DNA of 64,000 nucleotides from JALOLV01 sp046295175 (GTDB taxonomy: Bacteria > Bacteroidota > Bacteroidia > Cytophagales > Spirosomataceae). Below the pieces are notes generated by a model, which saw only the letters and a list, made by a program, of their open reading frames with translations, was not told the DNA's origin and searched no databases. The stretch covers positions 62,001 to 126,000 of the forward strand of contig JBKBNY010000009.1 in NCBI GenBank assembly GCA_046295175.1. Direction: 5' to 3'. Positions 51,060 through 59,913 of the stretch are shown here, in pieces (position 1 is the stretch's first letter; each line of letters opens with the position of its first letter). The position numbers and the translations under genes are program-made.

Positions 51060-51746
51060 GTGAATAACACGGATAAACGAATAAAATTATTAATCGCTGA
51101 CGACCATCAGATTTTGGCAGATGGTCTAAAATCGATGTTGCAGGGTGTTGATTGGATTGAAATAGTAGGAATTGTAAATAATGGTTGGCAGGTTATTGAA
51201 TTTGTTAACGAAAATGAAGTTGATATGGTAATTCTTGATTTTCAGATGCCGCTTCTCAATGGAATCGAAACTACTATTAAGATTCGAAGAAATAACTCCA
51301 AATTGAAAATTTTGATGCTCACATTCAAAGAAGATGCCGAGGCAATCAAAAGTGCAATACATGCAGGAGTAAATGGATATGTCATGAAAAATATACCTAA
51401 AGAAGGTCTCGAAAGAGCAATTAGTAGGGTTATGGAAGGTGACAGATTTTTTAGTGATGATGTGATTCTAAAATTAAGTGAGATTCCTAATCCTGTTAAT
51501 GCCAATGGTAAAAGTAGCGTAAATGATAAAATTGTATTAAGCGAGCGAGAAAAAGAAGTTTTGAGATTTATTATTAAAGAGTTTACTAATCCTGAAATCG
51601 CAGCAGAATTAAATCTTGCAGTGAGTACAATTACAACTCATCGCCAGAACATTTACACTAAAGCTGGTGTTAAAACTGCCATTGGACTTTTGAAATGGGC
51701 ATTGAAAAATGGCTTCATAACCAATAATGATATTGAGGATTTTTAA
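51060..51746 (+). CDS. NarL/FixJ-family response regulator
   Basis: This 228-residue regulator has a receiver domain (acidic pair D14-D15 in LLIADDHQILADG, phospho-acceptor D60 in VILDFQMPLLNG, lysine in GYVMKN). A LuxR-type helix-turn-helix follows (about 160-222, LSEREKEVLRFIIKEFTNPE). The start is GTG at 51060; the ATG two bases upstream runs into a stop codon at once. It is first in a plus-strand series with the unknown 119-residue protein (17-base gap), the kinase and the HopA1 gene. The facing sensor kinase at 54999-56867 is its likely partner. Confidence 0.92.
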   Translation: MNNTDKRIKLLIADDHQILADGLKSMLQGVDWIEIVGIVNNGWQVIEFVNENEVDMVILDFQMPLLNGIETTIKIRRNNSKLKILMLTFKEDAEAIKSAIHAGVNGYVMKNIPKEGLERAISRVMEGDRFFSDDVILKLSEIPNPVNANGKSSVNDKIVLSEREKEVLRFIIKEFTNPEIAAELNLAVSTITTHRQNIYTKAGVKTAIGLLKWALKNGFITNNDIEDF

Positions 51747-51763
51747 CATAAATAAAAATAACG

Positions 51764-52123
51764 ATGCCTACCAACTCAAACTCTGCTGATTCAATCTTAG
51801 AACTTAAAGGGCAACTTAAACCTGCCCCAAAAATGAGGGAAAGTCTCTCAATGACAAGGCCTTATGTTGTATTTTTAGACATAGAAGGCCAAGAAGGTTC
51901 AAAAGCAATTGTTCTTGAATCTGAAAGTATAGTAAACTTCGTTGAACCTACAAGAAACCCCGATGGCTCCTACGAAAAAGTAGATTTAAAAGCTTTGGCC
52001 GACGCTCCATGCTATCTAAAAAGCCAAAGTTCGGGCTTTGTTCGGATGTCGATAATTGATGCTCATAATGCAAATTCTGACATTTCATTCAGTTATACGT
52101 TTACATTGCATCACGGGTATTGA
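51764..52123 (+). CDS. Unknown Ser/Thr-rich protein, candidate substrate of the kinase/HopA1 pair
   Basis: This 119-residue protein is not recognised. It has no signal peptide or membrane segment. The N-terminus is polar (MPTNSNSADSILELKGQL), and a beta-like segment follows (YVVFLDIEGQEGSKAIVLES). The C-terminal half is rich in Ser/Thr with one Cys (LADAPCYLKSQSSGF, DISFSYTFTLHHGY). Its position between a regulator and a kinase plus HopA1 pair, and its size, make it a candidate precursor or modified protein. It is longer than most RiPP precursors and lacks a clear leader/core boundary, so this is inference from context. Confidence 0.6.
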   Translation: MPTNSNSADSILELKGQLKPAPKMRESLSMTRPYVVFLDIEGQEGSKAIVLESESIVNFVEPTRNPDGSYEKVDLKALADAPCYLKSQSSGFVRMSIIDAHNANSDISFSYTFTLHHGY

Positions 52124-52199
52124 GGTTTTTATAATTGTTCCAAGTCTATTTTATGGCAATCTTCAAACTGTTGGTGCTTAATTTGAAGTATTGAATATT

Positions 52200-53282
52200 A
52201 TGTTGCTATCAACTTACAATTTGCCCTACTACCTTTTGCAAAAAAGGTGGGAGAACGACTTTGCTATATTGAATGATTTTCTCGTCAATGATGATGATTT
52301 TGTTATAGAGGATTTGCAGTCGGCAAATCCACGAAACACGCTCTTGAAATGTACAATGAACAATCATTCTTTTGTATTTAAACAGCCCAAATATTTAGTC
52401 GGATATGCAACTTGGCATATCAATATTGAAAATAATTTTTATACATTTTTTGACGAATTGACTGTAAACTGTTGTTTTGACCCAAAAAATTATGTTTTGG
52501 TTCTACCTTTTCTTCAAAATTTTACAACAGACTATTTTGAGATTGATGTATATAATTTAGCGATAGCAATTGCCAATAAATTGGCTTCTTTTCACAATGC
52601 TCTAAAGTTAAGTAATCCCAAAGTTGAAAAATATGCTAAAACAAATGTATTAACGCAGGAACCACTATACTTACATCTACTTAATCAACTTAAACAAGGA
52701 TATGGAAGAAACTACTTCTTAGATGAAGTTGTATTTCCGTCATTCACAAATCCTCAAATTGAGTTATATCGGTCGATTTTACATGATTTTGTCAATAGTG
52801 ATATTTTGAGGAGCAATCTTTTCGATTTTTCAACTGAATGGAATAGTGATACTTTAATTCATGGTGATTTAAAAACTCAAAACATATTCAAATACAAAAA
52901 TGGTGTTGAATTTATTGATTTTGAATTTGTTTCGATAGGTGATAAAACTTGGGATATTGCGTGCATCGTAGAGTCATTTCTTCATGATACACCAATAAAA
53001 AATCATCCTGAGAAGTCAGCCATATTTTTTAAAGCATTGATAGATACTTACTGTGATATTCAGAAACTGGACTTAGAATCAAAAAAAGTAGTTTACAAAA
53101 AAATTATGAAGTTTTGGGCTATGAGAATTATCGATAAATGGAGAACGAAAACTTTAAAATACATTTCGAACGATGTTTTCAGAAAGAATATTAATCGTGC
53201 CAAGTTGTTATTGACTGAAACCGAAACTTACATTAAGCTTATTTTAGAAAATGCACCAGAGCGTTACCAACTTTTTTCTTAG
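52200..53282 (+). CDS. Aminoglycoside-phosphotransferase-fold kinase (LanK/TvaC-like)
   Basis: This 360-residue protein has the APH/choline-kinase fold. The N-lobe has TLLKCTMNNHSFVFKQPKY with the ATP lysine. The catalytic loop is TLIHGDLKTQNIF (H-G-D-x-K-x-x-N, residues about 218-230). The metal-binding motif is VEFIDFEFVSIGDKTWDIA. Such kinases phosphorylate small molecules, but in class V lanthipeptide and thioamitide pathways an APH-like protein phosphorylates Ser/Thr of the precursor peptide. The HopA1 gene directly downstream supports that reading. The ATG at 52200 is preferred to a TTG 9 bases upstream. Small-molecule kinase activity remains possible. Confidence 0.85.
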   Translation: MLLSTYNLPYYLLQKRWENDFAILNDFLVNDDDFVIEDLQSANPRNTLLKCTMNNHSFVFKQPKYLVGYATWHINIENNFYTFFDELTVNCCFDPKNYVLVLPFLQNFTTDYFEIDVYNLAIAIANKLASFHNALKLSNPKVEKYAKTNVLTQEPLYLHLLNQLKQGYGRNYFLDEVVFPSFTNPQIELYRSILHDFVNSDILRSNLFDFSTEWNSDTLIHGDLKTQNIFKYKNGVEFIDFEFVSIGDKTWDIACIVESFLHDTPIKNHPEKSAIFFKALIDTYCDIQKLDLESKKVVYKKIMKFWAMRIIDKWRTKTLKYISNDVFRKNINRAKLLLTETETYIKLILENAPERYQLFS

Positions 53283-53486
53283 ATGTATTGATTAAATTTC
53301 AATAAGTAAATGAAAAATAATATTTGATAGTATATTATTAAACACTGAATTGCACAAAACTTTGAAATCTACTAAGTATCAGCGAGTTCTCTTTCAAACT
53401 TTGTTCGGCTAAATGTGTAACTATCTTATCATTAGCGGTTTAATGGTGTCAATTAAACAATTCACTTCACTTAATGTAATAAATTG

Positions 53487-55058
53487 ATGAATAATGAAAT
53501 ACAAATAAAGAATCTGATTACTCAATTAGATGAGAACTTTAGAGGCAATGACTTTACCACACTTGATTCTTACGAATACCATAGCATTGTCATTAGAATA
53601 AGAGACTTTATATACAAGGAGTATGCAAGTATCTCAGACGTAAAGAACAAACAGAATAAATCTTGCGATGAAATTGAAAATGATGCTAAAGAAAATTTAA
53701 ATGAATTAATAAATGTTCTTTTTGGACATAACAGAAAAATTGGTTGGGATAAAAATTGGTCATTCTCTAAAGAAAAGAATATTTACTCTAAGCAATTTGG
53801 ACAATTTCTCCTTTATAAAGCCGGAGAATATAGATTAGTTGAGCCATTTCACTTTATTGATGAAGATACCTCGAATCACCTCGCTGATGAAGGTAATCAT
53901 TATGTAAACATCAAAATAATTAATGCCGAACTGCTCACAAAAGATGGTGGTCTTTGGTATTACATAAGAGGTAGCCACTATCTTGGTGTGATGTCTATTG
54001 TACGATTTTACCTAAATCTAAATTCAGACTTCAAGGATACGCTCAAATTTTTAAAATCTTTGAGCGATGCGTTAAACAGTAGGCAGATTCCGTTCCATTT
54101 TAAGTTCACAGATGCAGCAGTCAAACGGACTGACTCAGCTGTTTTGTACTTTCATCAAGAACATTACCACATCGTTTTTTTAGTATTTCAGCAAATATAC
54201 CTCCAATATTTTTCTTATTTCGAGAATAGAATCCCGCTATTTACTAAATATTTTGGATTGCCGGGTGTTGGATTTGCAGAAGACCCGATGATTTCTGGTG
54301 AAAGTTTTGGTTTGAGTAGAGCAAAAGTTATTGCCGAATATTATGCAAACTATTACCGAATCAATTGTAGAAAATGTATATACGAGTATATTTCAGAAAA
54401 TCTGAGTAGAAATGGATATTTGATAGATGAATTCTATCGTAACCCAAATACTTGTTTTCCTTATGATTTTTCGGTTTTCTCCAAAATAGACTTAGTTAAT
54501 GAGATTCAGATATTTAAAACCAACAAGTTGCCAGTTTATGTAGCAAATCTGATTTGTAAACAGGCGATTGTAACAAATTTTAATGGACAAGTTTCAATAA
54601 ATTGGGTGGGAGCATTTATTGAAGACGAATATGATTTAGATAATACTTATTATCAAAAAGTTGATATTACTGAAAAAAAAGCAATACTCTTTTTTTTAAT
54701 TACGGTTTTGAAATACCTCAGAAAAGATTGGCTAATTAAATATTATTGTCAAATTTTGATTGAAAATATTAATAGATTGGCTGATGAAAAAATAGATTTT
54801 GAAACAATCTTTAAAAGGATAGTTTTAAATAAAAAGGCAGCCAAACAAAGCATTGAAATACTTAACTTTAAGGAAGAAATCAAAAAACGTGGTGTCTCAT
54901 CAATACTCAAAGATGACGCATTCAATCCGTTGAATTACATAAAAATTGCCTACGAAATCATCAATGAGAAGTCGCTAAGTGATAAACTTAAAGAACTTTT
55001 AAATCAAAACATCAATCGTTATCTGAGTGCCTTTATTAGGTCTGCCTTGGATATCTAA
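53487..55058 (+). CDS. HopA1-family protein (LanY/TvaD-like putative lyase)
   Basis: This 523-residue protein resembles the HopA1 effector family of Pseudomonas type III secretion. The core (residues about 155-300) has YYIRGSHYLGVMSIVRFYLN, IPFHFKFTDAAVKRTDSAVL, YFHQEHYHIVFLVFQQIY and, after it, PGVGFAEDPMISGESFGLSR. The PFHFKF stretch may hold the Lys/His of the phosphothreonine-lyase-like site. In class V lanthipeptides and thioamitides, HopA1-like proteins pair with an APH-like kinase to eliminate phosphate and give dehydroamino acids. There is no secretion signal or type III system here. The C-terminal 200 residues are helical and unrecognised. Its last 60 bases overlap the convergent sensor kinase. 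Confidence 0.8.
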   Translation: MNNEIQIKNLITQLDENFRGNDFTTLDSYEYHSIVIRIRDFIYKEYASISDVKNKQNKSCDEIENDAKENLNELINVLFGHNRKIGWDKNWSFSKEKNIYSKQFGQFLLYKAGEYRLVEPFHFIDEDTSNHLADEGNHYVNIKIINAELLTKDGGLWYYIRGSHYLGVMSIVRFYLNLNSDFKDTLKFLKSLSDALNSRQIPFHFKFTDAAVKRTDSAVLYFHQEHYHIVFLVFQQIYLQYFSYFENRIPLFTKYFGLPGVGFAEDPMISGESFGLSRAKVIAEYYANYYRINCRKCIYEYISENLSRNGYLIDEFYRNPNTCFPYDFSVFSKIDLVNEIQIFKTNKLPVYVANLICKQAIVTNFNGQVSINWVGAFIEDEYDLDNTYYQKVDITEKKAILFFLITVLKYLRKDWLIKYYCQILIENINRLADEKIDFETIFKRIVLNKKAAKQSIEILNFKEEIKKRGVSSILKDDAFNPLNYIKIAYEIINEKSLSDKLKELLNQNINRYLSAFIRSALDI

Positions 55059-56867
55059 CTTACCCTTGATTTTTTCTATTCGTTTCTTAATGTTGCTTAT
55101 TCCTTTTCCATATTTAGATTTATTCAAATCAAAACCTATTCCATTATCTACTATTTGTATGTTTAGCGTCTGGGTTGATTCGTCAAAATTTATATTTATC
55201 AACACTTTTGTTGCTTTGGCGTGTTTTAAAATATTGTTGAATGCTTCATAACAACAGCTGTAAAGTTCTAATGATATTTCGCTATTGATATTGTTTGGGA
55301 TATTTTCGGCCACCTTCAGTCTGAAATATATGTCATAATTTTTGTTATATTCCTCAGTTATTTTCTCTAAAGCACCTATTAAACCGAGTTCGTTAAGGGC
55401 TGTCGGCAGCAAATTATGTGATAGCAGCCTGACATCATTGTAGGCTTCTTCTAATTTTTTGAAGATTCCGTCATATACCAAACGGTCAGCTTCTTTAAGG
55501 TTTGATTTATCGACTGATTGTACCGAAAACTTTAATCCTGATATAATCGACCCAATGTTATCGTGTAGCTCTGATGCCATCCTTTCACGCTCAATTGATT
55601 GCCCCTTAGCTAAAGCTTCGCTTATTTCTTTGTTGAGTTGTGTGAGAGCTTTGTTTGCCTCAGAGAGTTCTTTTGTTCTTTCTTCTACCTTCCATTCAAG
55701 CGTATTGTTAAGTTGTTCAATATCTTGTTTTTGTTTTTCAATTTCTTTGTTTTTTTGACGAACCGACCTCAAAAAATATAAAATTATCAAAATAGCAAGC
55801 AGCAAGATGACAGCCGCCCAAGCATTCATTATTTTTTTTTGTTTTTCTACCAATACATCCTCACTCAAATCATTTATTTCTTGAAATTGTTTTTCACTTT
55901 CATAATCTAACACCATCAGTCGGTTGACTTGAGCTGATTTAGAAGAATCGAGTTGATTTTTTATCTTGAGATGTTCTTGCAAATAGTAGTGAGCCGAATC
56001 ATATCTTTTCATCTTTGAGAAAACTTCTGAAAGTGTTAGGGTCGTATATTCTCTTGAGTATATAGAGTTAGGATTACCCAAATATGCCATTCGAGCGTAC
56101 TTTTGGGCATTTTCAAATTCTCTTTTTTCGAGATAAATTTTCGCCAATAAATTTGCAGGATACGAAATTCGGTCATTGTAACTTACATTAACTGTTAAAG
56201 CTTTTTTTAGTCTTTCGATTGCAGGGTCAAATTTTTTCTGTCTAAAGTAAATGTTAGCTATATTAATTAATGTTGAAATGTACAAATTTTGGCTTTTGAG
56301 CTCTTTATTTAATTCCTCACATTTTAAAAAATAATTGTATGCTTTTTGAGTGTCATTTTTTTCAAAATAAATGGCCCCAAGGATATTTAGACTCATTAAA
56401 TATTCTTCTTTCGTACCAAATTTTTGGCATAATTCAGAATTGTAAAGACTATATTTTAATGCTTTGTCGTAATCTTTAGTAGAACCGTAATTTACACTAA
56501 TATCGTTTGTAATTTCAATGGCCTCTTTAAAAAATTTATTTTTTTCGGCAATTGCGAGGGCTTTTTGTAGATAACTACTGGATTTTAGAAAACTACCTCT
56601 AAATTTTTGGGCATAGAGAAGGTTAGCTTTGAGTCTTCCTTTTTCGTACTTGATTTTATCCGATAATTCTAACGCTTTCTGTATATAAATTATACTTTCC
56701 GAACTATTTTCTGTTATCAAAAGGTCTGCAATTTTGCAAAATATCTGGATTTTTAGTGTGTCATTATTGGCAACTACCGATTCAGATAATTTAGTTTTTA
56801 GACTATCAATTTTTGAAGCATTAGTAAGGTTTGTAAAGAGTAAGATTATCAGTAAAGTCTTTTTCAT
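54999..56867 (-). CDS. TPR-containing sensor histidine kinase
   Basis: This 622-residue kinase has a signal peptide (to about residue 18) and a periplasmic array of TPR repeats (about 35-310, with ALKYSLYNSELCQKF and AYNYFLKCEELNKEL helices). A membrane helix (about 344-364, AWAAVILLLAILIILYFL), a long coiled coil (370-425), HisKA_3 (RERMASELHDNIGS, H435) and HATPase (EAFNNILKHAKATK, DNGIGFDLNKSKYGKGISNI) follow. It faces, and overlaps by 60 bases, the HopA1 gene. With the response regulator at 51060 it probably forms a two-component system, since both are of the NarL/HisKA_3 class. Confidence 0.92.
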   Translation of the reverse strand: MKKTLLIILLFTNLTNASKIDSLKTKLSESVVANNDTLKIQIFCKIADLLITENSSESIIYIQKALELSDKIKYEKGRLKANLLYAQKFRGSFLKSSSYLQKALAIAEKNKFFKEAIEITNDISVNYGSTKDYDKALKYSLYNSELCQKFGTKEEYLMSLNILGAIYFEKNDTQKAYNYFLKCEELNKELKSQNLYISTLINIANIYFRQKKFDPAIERLKKALTVNVSYNDRISYPANLLAKIYLEKREFENAQKYARMAYLGNPNSIYSREYTTLTLSEVFSKMKRYDSAHYYLQEHLKIKNQLDSSKSAQVNRLMVLDYESEKQFQEINDLSEDVLVEKQKKIMNAWAAVILLLAILIILYFLRSVRQKNKEIEKQKQDIEQLNNTLEWKVEERTKELSEANKALTQLNKEISEALAKGQSIERERMASELHDNIGSIISGLKFSVQSVDKSNLKEADRLVYDGIFKKLEEAYNDVRLLSHNLLPTALNELGLIGALEKITEEYNKNYDIYFRLKVAENIPNNINSEISLELYSCCYEAFNNILKHAKATKVLININFDESTQTLNIQIVDNGIGFDLNKSKYGKGISNIKKRIEKIKGKLDIQGRPNKGTQITIDVLI

Positions 56868-57025
56868 TTGAAATTAGGGTAAACGAATTTTAATTTAATA
56901 AATCTATTACAAACACGCAAAACTTATATATTGAATACTATGAATATAGTATGAAATTACTATAAATAGATGATTGATTAGCATCGATTAATCCAGCAAT
57001 TTTGTAACAATTATTAAGGTTTTTG

Positions 57026-57238
57026 ATGAAAAAAATTGAATCATATAATTATGGTTGGGATACAAACAAGCACGAAGGTTTTGTCAGTGTAGCTGATGAA
57101 TTTGGACAAAAACATATATTCGGACAACTCAATGGAGTCGATTTTTTGGCAATGATAACTCTACTAAATTCACAAAAGACATACATTGACAGTAAAAATT
57201 GGTTAATTACTGGTCATGACCCCAATAATCCAACATAA
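57026..57238 (+). CDS. Small unknown protein
   Basis: This 70-residue protein starts at the ATG at 57026 (MKKIESYNYGWDTNKHEGF). It contains a repeated-looking aromatic and charged pattern, DFLAMITLLNSQKTYID and a polar end (ITGHDPNNPT). It has no cysteine, signal peptide or membrane segment, and no family was recognised. The region upstream is the promoter of the divergent sensor kinase. A LytTR gene follows 65 bases downstream on the same strand. Confidence 0.6.
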   Translation: MKKIESYNYGWDTNKHEGFVSVADEFGQKHIFGQLNGVDFLAMITLLNSQKTYIDSKNWLITGHDPNNPT

Positions 57239-57303
57239 AGCTAAACCGCACAACTTCAAATATTTACTGAAATTACTTTTACCCTTATAAATAAAATCCC
57301 GTC

Positions 57304-57669
57304 ATGAAAAAATGCCCAAAAAACAACCTAAACGGAGTACACATTGGTGGCTTCCGGTATGTCAAAGCAGAGGATGTCATACACCTTCAAGCCGATGTTA
57401 ACTACACCAATATCTTTCTAAACAGTGGCGAAAAAGTATATGTTGCCACCACAATTAAAAAAGTTTTTGATGCTTTAATGCCTTTTGGCAATTTCATAAG
57501 GATTCACCGCGGAAGTGCAATTAATGCAAGTTATGTTACGCAAATTGAAGGTAACACAATTTGTTTGGAAACTGGTGAAAACATCTTGGCATCGAGGCGA
57601 CAAAAGAAAGAACTAAAAAAAATAAAAACTATTATTTCATTGAAGAAGCCTAATACCGTCGCTTTCTAA
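57304..57669 (+). CDS. Stand-alone LytTR DNA-binding protein
   Basis: This 121-residue protein is almost entirely a LytTR domain. GGFRYVKAEDVIHLQADVNY (residues about 16-35), KVFDALMPFGNFIRIHRGSA and INASYVTQIEGNTICLETGE are diagnostic, as is the final ILASRRQKKELKKI. There is no receiver domain, so activity may depend on expression level or a partner. LytTR proteins bind DNA repeats through beta strands. Its 3' end overlaps the CvfB gene by 33 bases on the opposite strand. Confidence 0.92.
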   Translation: MKKCPKNNLNGVHIGGFRYVKAEDVIHLQADVNYTNIFLNSGEKVYVATTIKKVFDALMPFGNFIRIHRGSAINASYVTQIEGNTICLETGENILASRRQKKELKKIKTIISLKKPNTVAF

Positions 57670-58476
57670 AGCCACCAAACGTCTTTTGTATAAATCTCCC
57701 ACAGCTTTTTTATAAGATTTTTTGCTCATTCTAAAGATTTCGTAGATTTCTTCCGAATCGCTTTTATCTGTTACTGCTAAAAATCCGCCTTGCTCTTTAA
57801 GTTTGTTAAGAATTTGTGTAGCTAAATCGCCAATTTTTTCATAACCGGGTTTGTCAAGTATCAAATCAATCTTATGGTCTTCACGAATCCGGTTTATGTA
57901 TCCTTCAATTTTTTGTCCAACCGCAATCGGCTGAAAAATCTCATTGTAGTACAACACTCCAGAATGTTTTTGATTGATGACAGCTTTGTAGCCCAACTCG
58001 GTTCTTTGGTAAATCATTAAATCAACTTTTTCTCCTATTTCGTAAGATGGAGGTGTTTTGTCCAAAAATTTTTCAAACTTAGAAGATGCTACGATTCTAC
58101 CCGTTGCCGAATCTTCGTAGATATAAACTACGTAGCGGTTGCCCTCAATCATCCGAACTTTTTGCTCTCTAAACGGAACAAGAATGTCTTTTGGCAAACC
58201 CCATTCAACAAAAGCCCCGAAAGAGTTTACACCGCCAACTTTTAAGAAAGCAAAGTCACCAACTTCGGCATAGGGGCGTTCGGTTGTGGCAATGAGTCGG
58301 TCTTCTGAATCGAGATAAATAAAGGCATCAATCCAGTCTTGAGGTTGGATTCCTTCGGGAACATACCGTGTAGGCATTAAGATTTCCCCATCATCATCGC
58401 CATCGAGATAAATCCCAAAATCAACTCCTTTAACTACCTGCAATCTATTTACTTTACCTAATTCGACCCTTGCCAT
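57637..58476 (-). CDS. CvfB-family S1 RNA-binding protein
   Basis: This 279-residue protein has several S1-like OB domains: VNRLQVVKGVDFGIYLDGDD at the start, KVGGVNSFGAFVEWGLPKDI (about 75-95) and GYINRIREDHKIDLILDKPG (about 195-215). A C-terminal winged helix follows (SEEIYEIFRMSKKSYKKAVG). This order is that of CvfB, which affects virulence gene expression in Staphylococcus and binds RNA. The ATG at 58476 is preferred over a TTG six codons upstream. It is last in the minus-strand series, after a palindromic repeat. Confidence 0.92.
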   Translation of the reverse strand: MARVELGKVNRLQVVKGVDFGIYLDGDDDGEILMPTRYVPEGIQPQDWIDAFIYLDSEDRLIATTERPYAEVGDFAFLKVGGVNSFGAFVEWGLPKDILVPFREQKVRMIEGNRYVVYIYEDSATGRIVASSKFEKFLDKTPPSYEIGEKVDLMIYQRTELGYKAVINQKHSGVLYYNEIFQPIAVGQKIEGYINRIREDHKIDLILDKPGYEKIGDLATQILNKLKEQGGFLAVTDKSDSEEIYEIFRMSKKSYKKAVGDLYKRRLVALESDGIRLLQ

Positions 58477-58532
58477 AAATTGTTTTTGTCCCAAAGATAC
58501 TCAATTTATTTGGAGAATGACTTGAAAATTTA

Positions 58533-58565
58533 AACCCTGACAGGTTTCAAAAACCTGTCAGGGTT
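58533..58565. repeat. CTGACAG-type palindrome
   Basis: AACCCTGACAGGTTT (58533-58547) pairs perfectly with AAACCTGTCAGGGTT (58551-58565). The same outer arms (AACCCTGACAG) occur at 59987-60019. It lies between the Gfo/Idh/MocA gene and the CvfB gene. Confidence 0.8.
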
Positions 58566-58580
58566 GTCGGATATATGCAA

Positions 58581-59879
58581 TTAAACTTTGTCAGGTACTA
58601 TAAACGGCGGGCGATACTTGCGTGTAAGCATCGCATTTGCCTCTTTATCGCCAATGAATGTTTCGGTTTTTGTATCGAATTTCAAAGTTCGGTTTAATCT
58701 ATACGAAATATTACCCAAATGGGCGATTCCAGCCGATAAATGTGCGGTTTCGACTGGTCCATTCAAGATTGACTTATCTCTTTTGCGTACCGCATCAATG
58801 AAGTTTTTGTAATGGTCGCCCCCCTCTTTGCGTGCGGGGCCAGGTTCTCTGTTTTTTCCGAGATAGGTTTTGTAATCATTATAACCATTGATTACCATAT
58901 AGCCTTTGTCTCCGTAGAAAATATTACCAACTTCAATACCATCTTCTTTATTGGTCATCCACGGACGAACCTCCATCTGAATCATCTTACCTTCTTTCGG
59001 ATATTTATAAATTGAAGTAAGTGTTTCGGGGGTTTCTTTGCAGTCATTCCAAAGCATTTTTGCTCCCTGCGAAGTGATTTCTTCTGGTAGCCCAACATCT
59101 AATCCCCACATGCAAAGGTCGGTTTCGTGAACGCCTTGATTTCCAACATCGCCATTACCGTATTTCCAAAACCAATGCCAGTTGTAGTGAACATAGTTTT
59201 TGCTGAATTCTTCGACTTGGGCTGGTCCTTGCCAAATATCCCAATTTAATCCTTCTGGTACTGGTGATTTACCCTGATTGCCAATATCGGGTCTCCATTT
59301 AAACACCAAACCACGAGCCATGTAAACCTTGCCGATTAATCCTTCTCTCAAATGCTTGATAGCTTCTTGGATTGCAACTGAACTACGTAATTGTACTCCA
59401 TGCTGTACAATTCGGTTATATTTTGCCGCCGCCTCAATCATCTTGCGGCCTTCAAAAATATTGTGTGAGCCGGGCTTCTCAACATAAACGTCTTTGCCAG
59501 CCTGACAAGCCCAAATGGTAGCCAAAGCGTGCCAATGGTTTGGGGTGGCTATACTTACCGCATCAATGTTTTTGTCGTCGTAAACTTTTCTTAAATCTTG
59601 CTCGGTTGCTACTTTTAGGTTGTACTTTTTTTCAAATTCTTGGGCTTCTTTTCCAGAAACTACACTGTCGGGGTCGCAAAGAGTTACAATCTGAACATTT
59701 TCTTGCTTCATCAATCCTTGGATATGGTCTTTACCTCGTCCGTTTACACCCAAAACTGCCATCCTGATTCTGTCGTTGGCTCCAAATGCCCGCGACGGAA
59801 TAATTGTAGGAATAGCCATTACGGCCATTGAAGTCGGTAATGCCGATTTCAGCATATCACGACGTGAGAGTTTTTTCAT
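58581..59879 (-). CDS. Gfo/Idh/MocA-family oxidoreductase with Tat-like signal
   Basis: This 432-residue protein has a twin-arginine-type signal (KKLSRRDMLKSALPTSMAVM), so it is probably exported folded with its cofactor. The Rossmann domain begins RIRMAVLGVNGRGKDHIQGL, continues with IVTLCDPD and has AVSIATPNHWHALATIWACQ and DVYVEKPGSHNIFEG (EKP motif). The C-terminal domain has GVHETDLCMWGLD. Such enzymes oxidise or reduce sugars and inositols with NAD(P). The substrate is unknown; neighbours (SDR, OYE, GH88-like) point to sugar or uronate breakdown. Confidence 0.92.
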   Translation of the reverse strand: MKKLSRRDMLKSALPTSMAVMAIPTIIPSRAFGANDRIRMAVLGVNGRGKDHIQGLMKQENVQIVTLCDPDSVVSGKEAQEFEKKYNLKVATEQDLRKVYDDKNIDAVSIATPNHWHALATIWACQAGKDVYVEKPGSHNIFEGRKMIEAAAKYNRIVQHGVQLRSSVAIQEAIKHLREGLIGKVYMARGLVFKWRPDIGNQGKSPVPEGLNWDIWQGPAQVEEFSKNYVHYNWHWFWKYGNGDVGNQGVHETDLCMWGLDVGLPEEITSQGAKMLWNDCKETPETLTSIYKYPKEGKMIQMEVRPWMTNKEDGIEVGNIFYGDKGYMVINGYNDYKTYLGKNREPGPARKEGGDHYKNFIDAVRKRDKSILNGPVETAHLSAGIAHLGNISYRLNRTLKFDTKTETFIGDKEANAMLTRKYRPPFIVPDKV

Positions 59880-59913
59880 TATATGGTTGAATAGTTTGGT
59901 TGAATTTTTATTG

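Noticed and set aside
53283..53486. Short frames between the kinase and HopA1 genes as RiPP precursors
   Set aside because: The longest (about 20 codons, including MHKTLKSTKYQRV from a TTG) have no cysteine, no leader-like region and no conserved start. Nothing supports them as precursor peptides.
53487..55058. HopA1 protein as a type III secreted effector
   Set aside because: No type III secretion gene, chaperone or secretion signal is present, and the pairing with an APH-fold kinase fits a biosynthetic role better.
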